Positions 22,822-33,496 of a DNA stretch of 40,286 nucleotides are shown here, piece by piece. The position numbers and the translations under genes are program-made. The notes below the pieces were generated by a model. That model worked only from the letters and a program-made list of their open reading frames with translations, made no database searches and was not told the DNA's origin. The first letter of the stretch is position 1. The number at the start of each line of letters is the position of its first letter. The stretch comes from Conoideocrella luteorostrata (Eukaryota; Ascomycota; Sordariomycetes; Hypocreales; Clavicipitaceae), in the NCBI GenBank assembly GCA_032433595.1, contig JASWJB010000359.1, forward strand, positions 1-40,286, given 5' to 3'.

Positions 22822-22841
22822 AGTACTCCATACGGAGTACT
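22822..22841. promoter_or_regulatory. Near-perfect palindrome upstream of the ABC transporter
   Basis: AGTACTCCATACGGAGTACT is palindromic except for one base pair at its centre. It lies about 415 bp upstream of the ABC transporter ATG. Paired CCG/CGG half-sites are the kind bound by Zn2Cys6 regulators, but the motif is also dispersed in intergenic DNA of this window, so a regulatory role is inference. Confidence 0.35.
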
Positions 22842-22902
22842 AGTTACCTGTAATATGGGTGGGCGACCCGCGAGGCCCAGAAGAAAACAATGTCATTATC
22901 TA

Positions 22903-22920
22903 GTACTCCGTACGGAGTAC
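22903..22920. promoter_or_regulatory. Perfect 18-bp palindrome upstream of the ABC transporter
   Basis: GTACTCCGTACGGAGTAC is exactly self-complementary and is followed at once by another GGAGTA half-copy (22921-22926). It lies about 500 bp upstream of the ABC transporter ATG and about 60 bp beyond the companion palindrome. Confidence 0.4.
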
Positions 22921-25900
22921 GGAGTAAACTAGTGGTACAACTCAGAAGTGGAGGCGAGAAGAGACGTTGTATAAATGAGGCTTATGGGAGTGTCAGCATC
23001 AACTAGTCAACTGTACAAAGTATCACCTTGGTCGTGGGCTGTGAAAAAACTGGCATCGACAGAATTGGTGCTGAAAGTCCGCCAAACATGGTACTAGTAA
23101 CTAAGAGCCTTCCAGTAACTACAGTGAAGGACGATCGACCACACAACCAGCATGTTGCGGAGTACATGCCATCATACTGTTCAGCAGGGACAGTCAGACA
23201 GACAGCACATCGGCTCTCACAAAGCACACAAAGCAACGCGGTGCGGAAATTTGCTCGGCGTCGAGTTGGCCATGTGCCCCCTGGGCAGGAACATTTGTCT
23301 AATCCAGTGTTGCCATCACACATGCCATCCGTCGTGGTGTCTGGGGGCCTGTCACTAGCGCAATCGTAGGCCAATCCTCAGTCATCCTCATGCAGCAGAC
23401 GCTCATCAATCTAGGTGGAGACGATACAGCGGAACAGGGGACTCCGGACGTGTCCGCCAGTGCTCAGGTGGGTGCCCAGCGTCGGACAGCAATTTTGCAT
23501 AACCGCAGGTCTTTCGTCCCGGACGATTTGAGCAACCCGACGCGCCGGAACTGCCCCGAACAAGCATGGAGGGTGGCGGACTTTGCAGGTGGGTTCGGCA
23601 CACTTGGTGGGTTCAATCTTTTGCAGTTCGTCGATGGCTGCCTGCACATGCCCGAATGCCTTGGGCGATGCAAGCGACGAAGAAGAAAACAGGGTGCGAT
23701 ACACAATAGAAGGTGGCCGGCGTCCAGCATACAGCTTGTCATTGTGTACTGTACAGTAGCACGGCGATCTCTCTTTGCTTTACCGTTGCAGCTCGCGTGT
23801 GAAGTCGGCGCGAAGTCGCGTGTGAAGTCCCCTATGTAGCACGGCTGGCGCTGCACTGTTCTCCGTACTAGCAACTCTATTTCGCTGAAAGGCTGCTCCG
23901 AGCAAGTGCTCCGCACCAAAGAGCACAGGACCATGCACCATGAGACCACCGGATCACTATTCCTTATTTCGATTTAGATCTTACCTGCCATATCTTGATT
24001 TCTTGGCGCACGGACTCCATGCAGGTATCGTTGCACGCTGGGCTAGTCTAACCGCTGCCAAATGCCCTGGTATCGACAATACCTTAAAACATTCTGCCGA
24101 GGGGTTCCGGATACGACGGGCGCGTTTAAACGAGCGAATACAATCATCATTCAACGCCAGTGCTGACAGAGAGAGCCGTGACTCATTCATCCGTCTATTG
24201 ATCCGTCCAATGACTATACCAACACTACGAGTAAGCCTTGTAGTGCTACATGAAGCCAAGCTTTGGGGTTCAACGACGCGGGTGCGGGGCGGCTTATCGG
24301 GCTGCTCCAAGAACCCGAGTCCTTAAATGCTCCAGCTTGCAGAATTTGACTGTGCTGATTGAAACTAGGAAAGGGGGACTGCTTCATGGTATCGGCCATG
24401 GTGGCACGGCGTCCATGAAGGCATATGTTGGTCCGCGTGTCTCGATCAGCATCATGAGTGAAGGTCTGCAGTGGTGCCTTTTCTCCCAGTCATGTTCTGC
24501 ATTCCCGAAAAGTTCCTCAAGTCCGTCTAAGGGGGAGGACTTTGATACTATAACTGAAAGCATTCGCTGGCTAATGCATTGATGTCCAATGGCCCAGCAA
24601 CTTTATAGATTGCAACTATCGGTCTACGCGTAGGACCAATACCACAGCACCGTTTATAGGTAAGGTATTTGACGCATTGCCGAACGATGTATGCATAGTA
24701 CGCCGCTTTCAGGGGACGGCATGATAATATGGGGAGGAATCCAACATCGTATACTCCGTAGAGCCTCCAGGAGGTGGCCATTCCAACTGCCAAATAGGTG
24801 GTCTTAATTTCACACCCGTCTTTTTCTGCTTTTTTCTAACTCCAGACAAACACAAGTATTTATTGTGGAACCACCCCCATGACACAAACCTTGACCGACG
24901 CAGCAAATACAGGGACAAGGCACTGAGGCTGAGCCAAGCAGCTGAGAGACACCTATTTTATTGTCCATCGCATTAACGAGGAGTATTCTACAAGTGTTCA
25001 GTAACCGGGGCCCTCGTATCAAGCCGCGACTTATGTGGTCAACGTTGGTACTATGTAACACTCTTTTCAAGTTTGTTGCTCGGGTTGGCCAAAGTTCCCG
25101 ATTTCAAAATCCGCAAGTCCGCAAGCTTTTATTTTCCTTTTGTTTCGCTCTAGTCATCCGCCCTATGTGGGTACATGCGCTAGGTATTTGGTTATGGCAT
25201 TAGGTCAGGACATCGACACATTTGGTAGTTTCACTGCTTCAACAACAACAAAAGGTAATAAAAAGTGCCAAAAACAAGTAACTAAAAAAAGAGTCTGTTA
25301 TGACTAGTATGTTTCGAGATATGAAACTCCGGGTCTGTCGGAAGCATTCGAGACGGTTGTGGAATTATATGCCGGGACTATTGATAGCGAGCGGCGTGGG
25401 AGTCAGATTCGAGGACATAATGTCTCACATTATACAAGCTGTAACAGTATAACGCAGGGAGAGTAATGCGCTGCGGCTTCGATGTGTTCAACGGACAGCG
25501 CGATCATGTGAAAGAGAAAGCCGCAAGTCTGAAAATCCTGCTGGAAAAAAGAACGTCTTGGTACACAGAATGACAGCATATCGAAATAGGGGGAAATGTT
25601 CAAAGTGTGGATAACGAGCGACTGGTTTTTGCCTCTCCGTTTATGGCACGAGTTTCGATAGTTCGACTCTGAACTGGCAAGCATTGCAACCTTGAGTTAC
25701 CGGGTATCTCTACAATACTACGCTGGGAATACATTAATGGCATCTTAAACCAAGGATAGGTTATGCTATTCCCAGATCATGGGATGTAAGCTACATACTC
25801 GACTCGACGTATGATTGCGTGATCCGAAGGAGGCTGCCGAACAACTATAATATGTGCAACTAAACACTGGGGCATGACGTCGATGCACCGATGCATTACA

Positions 25901-26229
25901 CAACAAACACGATGTAATGAAAGTAATATTGTCAGAGCGTAGAGGGAAATACTCAGCGTAAATGGGCGTGCATCGAGGCCAAAGTATGCGAGCGATGTGA
26001 CCCAGTCAGCAATGCCACCATAGCATCTTTATTAGAACCGAATGGCAGAAAGCATTACCCAATTCCGTCTATACACAAGATGGCAATGAACCGGGAGCAC
26101 GACATTTGCTTCTAGTCAATCATCAGCACTTTCTTCTATCTACAATTCGATAGCACAATGCAGAGCGTATACTGCTTCAATTCTATCTAAGCCATGTACA
26201 TTTTTTTTCCTATGAGGGGAGACTATATT

Positions 26230-27977
26230 TTACAAAAAGTTGATACCAACACCCATCTGGAGACCTTTGGTTCCAACTTCGCCCCGACGCAGGATCAGTG
26301 GCAAGCTAAAGTTCAGTTCGAATCTTGCCACTGGATGAGCGTATACCAATCCGACCCCGGCAGCTACACTTGGAGCACCATTGACAAGATTGCCAATTGC
26401 GCTGATCATACCATTGCCAACGGCGCCAGCGCTCAGGCCTTGCTGACCTGCTTCCTTGGACTTGCCGTCGTTCTTGAGGGCCACCAGTCGCCCCCCATTT
26501 GCAAAGAGTTGGAATCGTAAACCAGAGTCAGGTCCTTTGTAAGGGAGCGGAAGCAGCATATTGACGCTTCCGGCGGCGAACAGGTCGCCTCCAACGGCAT
26601 CCTGGCCATCGTGAGGTCCTAGCCCGCCAAGCTTAAATCCGCGGACATCTGTGGGACCACCGAGCTGGAAGCGATCGTTCAAACGACTAGGAAGTGTCTT
26701 GCCGCCGAGGTTGAAGCCCAGAGGTAGTGGGTAGAGCATGCCCATTCTCAAACCAGCGCCAATGGATGCACCAGATCGTTCCGCAGCTCCAGGGAGTGGG
26801 AAAGGAATTGCGCCACTCATCTCGAATTCCCCCTTGGAGAAGGATACATCGCCGCCAAGAGGACCAATGCCTGCCAGCTCACATCCAGATCTCAGCATGT
26901 AGCCAGACTGGGGGAGTTGAGGGTTATCTCTTCTTTCTCTGTAGAAGGTGTGCTTAATAGCACTCTTGATGGTATCGCCAGCATCTTGGCGAACAGTCGG
27001 GCTGGCAACTTGGCCTAATCCAGTGACTTGGCGCCACGCCCCAGAATATTCGACTGAATGGGTGTCCCTTTGAGCACTGAACCAAGAGAAGCGTACTGCG
27101 CCGCCCTTTGCCACTTCTTCGTGCGATGCCCACGGTTTCTCCGCTGCGGAAGCCATCCCTTCCAAAGATATTCTCATATCAGGGTCACTCAAGACCGGAG
27201 CGCTCAGGTTGGCACTGTAAGCCGACCTCGTTCGGGTTCCAGCTTTGGCATTCAAGGTGAGCATCTCAGCACCGCCAAATATGTTTCTCCACAGAAGTGA
27301 TCCGTACGCTGAGCCTTCGCCATTGCCTACATCCGTACCTGTCTGGAGTTTGAATCGGGGTAGTTCTTTTAACCCAATAGATACGTCAATGTCGCCCGGG
27401 CTTGTGGAAGGGTCGACTTGACTAGCTTGCGACAAGTACACTTCAGGGGGCTCTCGTAGGATTTCTATAACCATTAGCAAACACTACTTTATGGCTCATT
27501 ATAGATAGATAACTTTGGCATACGTAGTCCAGAGAGCTTTGCGCTTGCGATTTGTAACTTCGCCATCACATCTCCGACAGTCTGAGGAGGATTCGGGCTA
27601 TCAGAGAGTAAAGGGACAAAGATGGGGTCGAGGAAGCCTCGTCGAATGTTCTTGGCGCCATTGACGGAGATCTCGTTAACGGCCATGGGCATCGACATTT
27701 GATCTGCCATCTAGATATTGTTAGCAATGACAACACAAAGCTTTCATCATATCGTCCTTTCTTACCATTTGTGCGACCCTCCGCTCCTTGGCCTCTTGCT
27801 CGACATTTCGAAACGTGGGGGATGCCTTTGCGGCACTGAGAACCTCGTCACTGCTGGATTGAAGCTTGTCAACCAGTCCACCGGGCTATCGGCTGTTAAT
27901 TCGCCATTGGGGCGGTTCAATCGAGCATGTCGTGTGTCACTTACATTAGTGCCGGCGACACTCGCGTTTGGCACCAT
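26230..27977 (-). CDS. SAM50: Sam50/Tob55, mitochondrial outer-membrane beta-barrel assembly protein, 524 aa, four exons
   Basis: CDS is complement(join(26230..27464, 27524..27710, 27766..27885, 27945..27977)); introns are 59, 55 and 59 bp. Exon 1 codes for only 11 residues (MVPNASVAGTN). Exon 2 joins as PGGLVDKLQSSSDEVLSAAK, a charged N-terminal helix. A single POTRA-like region spans about residues 50-140 (AVNEISVNGAKNIRRGFLDP near 60), and the 16-strand Omp85 barrel fills the rest, with GPTDVRGFKLGGLGPHDGQDA as the conserved Omp85 loop motif and a C-terminal beta-signal-like end (GLQMGVGINFL). Sam50 is the core of the SAM complex, which receives beta-barrel precursors from the TOM complex and inserts them in the outer membrane. 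Length fits fungal homologues. The gene is divergent from UBC6. Confidence 0.93.
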
Positions 27978-28542
27978 GATCAAACCCCAGGGCGACACAG
28001 CAAGTTGTAGCCAAACCAGGCTGCTTCACGAAGTTGCTGAAAGCTTGAGCACTAAGGAGCTGTTATTCGTTTGCCCTTATCGGCAAGTATCGGGACAGAG
28101 CTCCCTCTGCGCCACAATTGATTGGTACAGCCCACCAAGTAACCGGGCTACGTGGCTAGTAACCTGAAGATCAGATGTCAGATGTGGCTGAACGGAGAGG
28201 CGCTGCGGACAATTATGGCCGGCCTGGGCGCTTCTCTCTCTCGGCCAAGTCCGTTTTAGGCGCTTTCGGCCAGGCTGACAATCTGATCCAGGCCAAGTTG
28301 TTTCTTTTATCATTCACAGTCGGGTCGCGCGCAGTTAATGTACATTCTTTCTTTGTGTTTCAAGAAGCGATTCCTGGCTCTTCCAACCGGCATCCACTGG
28401 GCCATTCGTTTTCCCCCCTTCGATACTTTGCGACGTACTAGCGCTCACGCGACCATTCCCCCATTTCGCTTGCCTTTTGGCGACGTTATCCCAACCAGGC
28501 TCATCAACGAACGACATTACCATCCCTCTGCCTTCCACACCC
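27978..28542. promoter_or_regulatory. Divergent promoter between SAM50 and UBC6
   Basis: 565 bp separate the two start codons, and no other gene fits. GGCCAAG/GGCCTGG-type repeats occur at about 28218-28300 and a CT-rich tract precedes the UBC6 ATG. Shared control is inferred from geometry only. Confidence 0.5.
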
Positions 28543-29464
28543 ATGGCCAGCAAGGCAGCTAACAAGCGGGTACGTTTGTTTTTGTATTGCTTAAGCAGCT
28601 GTAACAAGTCTAGCTAATGATGAGGAACAGTTGACCCGCGAATACAAGACCATTTCCGAAAATCCGCCACCTTATATCACAGCTCACCCTTCTGAATCAA
28701 ACATCTTAGAGTGGGTATTCCAGATATCTTGATAAACTTTGCCCTTCTTAGGCTGACAAGTATCGAATAGATGGCACTACATCATTACCGGCCCTGAAGA
28801 TACACCATACTTTGGTGGCCAATACTGGGGCACTCTTATCTTCCCTCCCAACTATCCCTTTGCGCCACCAGCTATCCGAATGCACACGCCGTCAGGTCGC
28901 TTTCAGCCATCGACTCGGCTATGCCTGTCCATATCAGATTTTCACCCCAAGTCATTTAACCCTGCTTGGGAAGTGTCTACCATTCTTATCGGCCTCCTGT
29001 CTTTCATGACGAGCGACGAAATGACTACCGGTTCTGTTTCGACGACCCAGGCCGAGAAGAAGTATCTTGCCTCACGCACACGCTGGTGGAACTCAACAGG
29101 CGGTGGTTCGCACGCCAAGGCCAACCCAGCTTTGAAAGGCAACGTCAAAGCTGGCGATGGCGGTGCCAAGTTTCGCGCTGAGTGGCTTGAAGTGGATGTT
29201 GAGAACTGGGAGTGGATGAAGAAGAATAAAGTTGATTCTACTACGGGCATCCGCCTCGACGGCGATAATGGGGCGTCATGTGGTCCACAGCTTGGAATCG
29301 GTGGATCAAGCGGTCATCAAACACAAGCCGTGGTGGACGCTGTGGTTCAACAACGTGACGCTGGACGCGGTTGGATATACCGGAACAAGCTCCTCGTAGC
29401 AGGTGGAGCGATCTTCTTATACGTGCTCATCGCAAGACTCGTTAGCGGTGAGGGGATAGCGTAG
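28543..29464 (+). CDS. UBC6: Ubc6/UBE2J-like tail-anchored ubiquitin-conjugating enzyme E2, 266 aa, three exons
   Basis: CDS is join(28543..28569, 28631..28710, 28771..29464); introns are 61 and 60 bp. Exon 1 codes for only nine residues (MASKAANKR). The second donor is GTGGGT, chosen because it alone yields SNILEWHYIITGP in frame. The UBC fold runs from LTREYKTISENPPPY through GQYWGTLIFPPNYPFAPPAI to the active site STRLCLSISDFHP, whose Cys falls at residue 87, the position I recall for yeast Ubc6. A W-N...T block and a variable linker follow, then a single C-terminal hydrophobic segment (LLVAGGAIFLYVLIARLV, about 246-263) that would anchor the enzyme in the ER membrane with the catalytic domain in the cytosol. 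Ubc6 works in ER-associated degradation with Doa10-type ligases. All key residues look intact. Confidence 0.95.
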
Positions 29465-30899
29465 ATGAAGGTGGATGCCCAACCGGACTAACGAATAGTC
29501 AATTGGTTGTACAGCTTTGTTCTCGTTTGGCATTCGTGGAACTTATGGTGGGCTTCTGGATGAATATACGAAGGGACTCACGTCTTCGTCAAAGGCGTTT
29601 TCACATGTACAGACTCACAATTCACTCATGCATTAGTAGACAATACATATCAATATCGTTAGCGTACCCCAGTCTAGGTAATGAGCGAACACTCAACTTT
29701 CGCAAGCAGCCGTCTCTATCAATAGCGGGGATTTTGCAGAGCTACGAGATGAATTCATTGAGGTATAATACATATATATTCTAGTTTTATAATCGTTTTA
29801 TTCCGCATTATATATACTTTGATTGGTATTAGGATACTCACATGTACATTCTCCGCTGCGATAGACTTACCACAGTCATAATCACTTGAGTGAATATGTG
29901 GGCGACACTAAACACTTATTACTAAAGCCACACACTCTCGATGCCGAGAATGCCCTCATCATTAACCATGGGACATGGTATAGTGTTGGTACCGAGACGA
30001 GTAAGGAAGCCGCTTTCATCGGACGACACAAGGTTTCGATTATCAAGGCTTGTACGAAGTCTCGACCGCTATCAGTCCGTATTCGAGTACCTTTGTTGCG
30101 CGCTTGAACCCACCATCTGCTCTTTCACGTTCTGCCTCCCATCCGAGGTGAGTTGGTTGAACGGCAACATTCAAGTGTGGGGTGATACTTTAACTGATGA
30201 CCGCCACGAGTAAGTGAGACGATTTATGAAAATAGAGCGAGCAACTCCTCTTCGTAACCAGTATATAAACCAGCATCTAAATTTTGCAACGAGAACAACG
30301 CCACAAAGGACGGGATGACCAAAGGATGAAAAAGGAGGTACAGGGTATATTGTTAACCAGAGCAGATTCCGGATGAAAGTGGCTGCATGTGGGGCCTTCT
30401 TTAGTTATTGATGGATCAGGCTGGAGCGGGCAACACGGGCCACAGGCTAGTTGATTGAGGGAACAAGTCAGAAAGCTAGCCGGAGTTTCAGAACCTCAAA
30501 GAGAAGCATCGAGCAATCACTTTTTCTTTGCTCCGGCCTCTTTCTTCTCCGCCCCATATCTCTTTCGCGCCCACCAGGACACGATCAATCTCCTTCGCCT
30601 TCCACCTACGGCCCTGGCGACGTCTATTGAGAGGTACATCCGACCCGTGTATCCTCTCATGACGGACCCTGTGCGTTTTGGTCGAGGTGTCTAGAGCCCT
30701 TCTTCTTTCTTCGCCATTCCCGAGTTCTGGCTCTGGCTGCCAATACCTTGGTCCCGAGCCGCTTTTGAGCTCTCCCCCTCCCAGCTAAATTTAGGCCTGA
30801 ACGTTGGCCAACAACTCATCGACCCACGTCTCACACCCGATGAGATAAACAACATCACGGATAGATATTTTGAAACATCGATAAGTTTCGATTGCAATT
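29465..30899. other. Intergenic region between UBC6 and the BTB gene, 1.4 kb
   Basis: Contains the UBC6 3' UTR (AT-rich, about 29500-29830) and the promoter and leader of the BTB gene. A plus-strand open stretch at 30695-31021, in a different frame from the BTB start, is oddly protein-like (see findings). No tRNA or other gene seen. Confidence 0.4.
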
Positions 30900-33496
30900 A
30901 TGGCGCCACCAAATGGCCCTGTCAAGGGTCGCAAGGCAGGTGCCAGCAAGCAGCCTCCAAAAGCTGTCGTGCCTGCTCTGCCTCTACCCTACGTGAAACG
31001 GAAGGCGGCGGCTGCAGCTAAGGACCAACCCGATCCTGCAGCTAAGACCCAAGCACAACCGACAGCTTCGCAAACATCTCTGAACAGGTCTCCCGTGGAT
31101 GACATAATGCAGCATATGTCTGGGAAGAATCACACTGCGTCCCTAGTCGCCGATTCACAACAGGAGTCTGAGTTACTGCCAGCATCTGAAGATTCAGCCA
31201 ATGAGCCTGTCGACACAAAGGAACATGCTTCAACTGGTAAGTAAGCCCTGATTATTACTATATAACCGGCGTTACGGTTTTGCAAGTGAATCCGCTAATC
31301 TTTTCCACGAAATTCAGCCAATGACGTAGCCAAACTACAACCCCAGCACGCGCTCAGCGTAAAAACCCACGTCGACGACCTTGTGAAGAAACCAGACGGA
31401 AATACCTCGTCCGAACATCCAGCAGCTGCCGATCCCTCAATGGTACCAAGCATGCCTGAACTACAACCCCATATTTCGACAGCTGTGTTCAGTACAGCTG
31501 CTGCAAAGAATGAATCACAGCCAAAGCCAAGTTAGTATGCGACTGACGAGTTTTTCGTCACGGACGAGTAAATAGCTAACAAAGCTACATAGTTCAACAT
31601 CACGATGCTATAAAGATCGCTGCAACTCGACCCCCGCCAGGTATCTCTCCATCTCGCTATCAGATGCCCCCTCCATTCCAGCCTGCCAACCGGCCATACG
31701 GAAGGATGAACAATGGTGATGTAGCCCGCGGCTCACGACCGCCAGTGCCTAATGGCCCAACACACATGCACCATCCTCATCCCAGCAACGGCAGTATTCA
31801 CTTTGGCACCTTCCAGGATTCCCAAAACACTTCCCCGGCCCCCCCTCACTCTGGTGGTATTGTGCCTCCTCCTGGATTGCCCACAGCTGAAGGACGTCCA
31901 GGATACATGTTGCCTGCAGGGAATGGATTTCCGCCGATGCTGCCATATGGCACCGACATTGTTCAGCCAACCGGCTTTGACAACTTCGGTCGCCCAGCCA
32001 TGGGGTTTGGGCCAATGGATGCCTTCCCACCGTATGGAAACAACTTTGGGCCGTCCACGCCGCACAGTTTCCACGATTCCCAATCCTCTGGCCAGGCTGA
32101 AGAGAATGGTATATATCATCAATATCCACTTAATGGGCATCGTAACGGAGTTGCCGGACACGGTGACGTCGACGGCCACTCACACAATCACCAAGGAAGG
32201 ATGTTTGGGCCGCAAGAGTATCCTAGGATGGCACAAGGCCATGGTCCTCCTCCTCACCTCTATTCGCTTGACGACAACGGAGACCAGCTAGTCGATTATA
32301 TGCGACAGAATTTTGGTGATACCGAGCTTGCTGATTGCACCTTGGAGCTTAGATACCTTGATGACAGAGCTGCACCTGTTCGTATTCCCGGTCATCGCTT
32401 GATGTTTGCTCGAAGCGGCACCCTTGCAGCCCTACTTAAGCAACAGACCCCCCAGGGGGCATCCGATCGATCATTTCACACTCTGCTCATTGAGACTGAA
32501 AGCAAGTGGCTGAGATCCGAGTCATTCTACATGGCTGTGCAGCGACTTTACGGACTCCCGCTACTTCAAATGCCGCCGCGTGGCCGTCCTGACTCTCCCA
32601 ATCTCACGGATGCAGGCTCCTTAAATGACCAGCTGGACTTTGCTTTGTCTTTTGCTGCCGCGGGCCATCTTTTGAAATGGGCACCGGTGCTTCGACGCGG
32701 CTGTGAAGTAGCCACTCAGCTCCTTCATTGGCACACGCTGGAAAAGATTATCGAGTTCGCCCTCGAGGGATACACAGACAATGGCTCCTCTGATTCGTTC
32801 AAGTATGGTGAAGGCTCTGGAATTCTTCTTAATGCGTTGGTGACTTTTATTGTTCACAATACCCCTCCGACGTTCAACCTCGATACATCGTCAGTGAGCC
32901 CGAAACAATACGCTCGTTTGCCGGAAGAATACCCCCCACCGATGACCGCCGCCAAGAAACCGGCGCCGGTGATTGCAAGAGGATCTTCAGTTCAGCTTGG
33001 AAAGGGCCGTCGATCCCAGCAGATTACAGGCATTCAGTTCGGTGACCTGTCTTTGGGAGAAGAACTTAATGGATGTGACTCAGAAACCCCGAAGGCGCCT
33101 CAGCAGGCTCAACCGGTGCCACACGCTGTTTTGTCTCGAGCTTTGATTAATCTTCCCTTTTCTCGACTAAAGATGATTCTTGAATCAGCCGGTTCGGGTA
33201 ATGTCAACGGATGGGCTAATGCGGAGTCACGTTACCGTATTATCCGAAGCGCAGTGGATGAACGGGAGACACGTCGTCGTCACGCTCTCGATGCCGTCCT
33301 CCGAGGACGAGTTCCCGAGTCTGATCATATTCGAGCGGCTCTCCGCAGCCCAATCCCGCAGGATATGGGCCCATGGAGCGTTCTGGGATGGCAAGAGGAG
33401 ATTCTTCCGAATGGTAATGCGGATTTGCCGGCTCTTGGACGAAAGTGGGTTCCCTATCTGGAAACTAGGCACGAACCGGCCGCCGAATACCCATGA
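30900..33496 (+). CDS. Large BTB/POZ-like domain protein with Pro/Gly-rich N-terminus, 817 aa, three exons
   Basis: CDS is join(30900..31236, 31318..31530, 31593..33496); introns are 81 bp (GTAAGT, branch GCTAATC) and 62 bp (GTTAGT, branch GCTAAC). Residues 1-400 are low-complexity: Lys/Ala-rich at first (KGRKAGASKQPPK), then Pro, Gly, His and Asn-rich (ANRPYGRMNNGDVARGSRPP onward). A BTB-like fold begins near residue 415 (QLVDYMRQNFGDTELADC, TLELRYLDD, RIPGHRLMFARSGTLAALL), matching the D-x-x-L ... hydrophobic ... P-x-H-R-x-x-L-A-x-S pattern. The helical region after it (LDFALSFAAAGHLLKWAPVL, CEVATQLLHWHTLEKIIEFAL) resembles the BACK-type helices that often follow. BTB domains mediate dimerisation or recruit Cul3 ligases. 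The precise role is unknown; no DNA-binding or Kelch motif is visible. Similar proteins are widespread hypothetical proteins in filamentous ascomycetes, by recollection. Confidence 0.85.

Larger units (their letters stand above)
22409..26229. other. Gene-poor region upstream of the ABC transporter, 3.8 kb
   Basis: The first 0.6 kb is the promoter and leader of the ABC gene. It holds a 24-bp direct repeat (22507-22530, 22567-22590) and two palindromic motifs (22822-22841, 22903-22920). The rest contains scattered ORFs without domains. A coding-like minus-strand stretch lies at 23411-23704 (see findings). The final part, about 25200-26200, is AT-richer and shows nothing recognisable. Confidence 0.4.

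Noticed and set aside
23390..23839. 149-codon plus-strand ORF opposite the coding-like relic
   Set aside because: Probably a mirror of the GC-rich third positions of the minus-strand frame; no motif.
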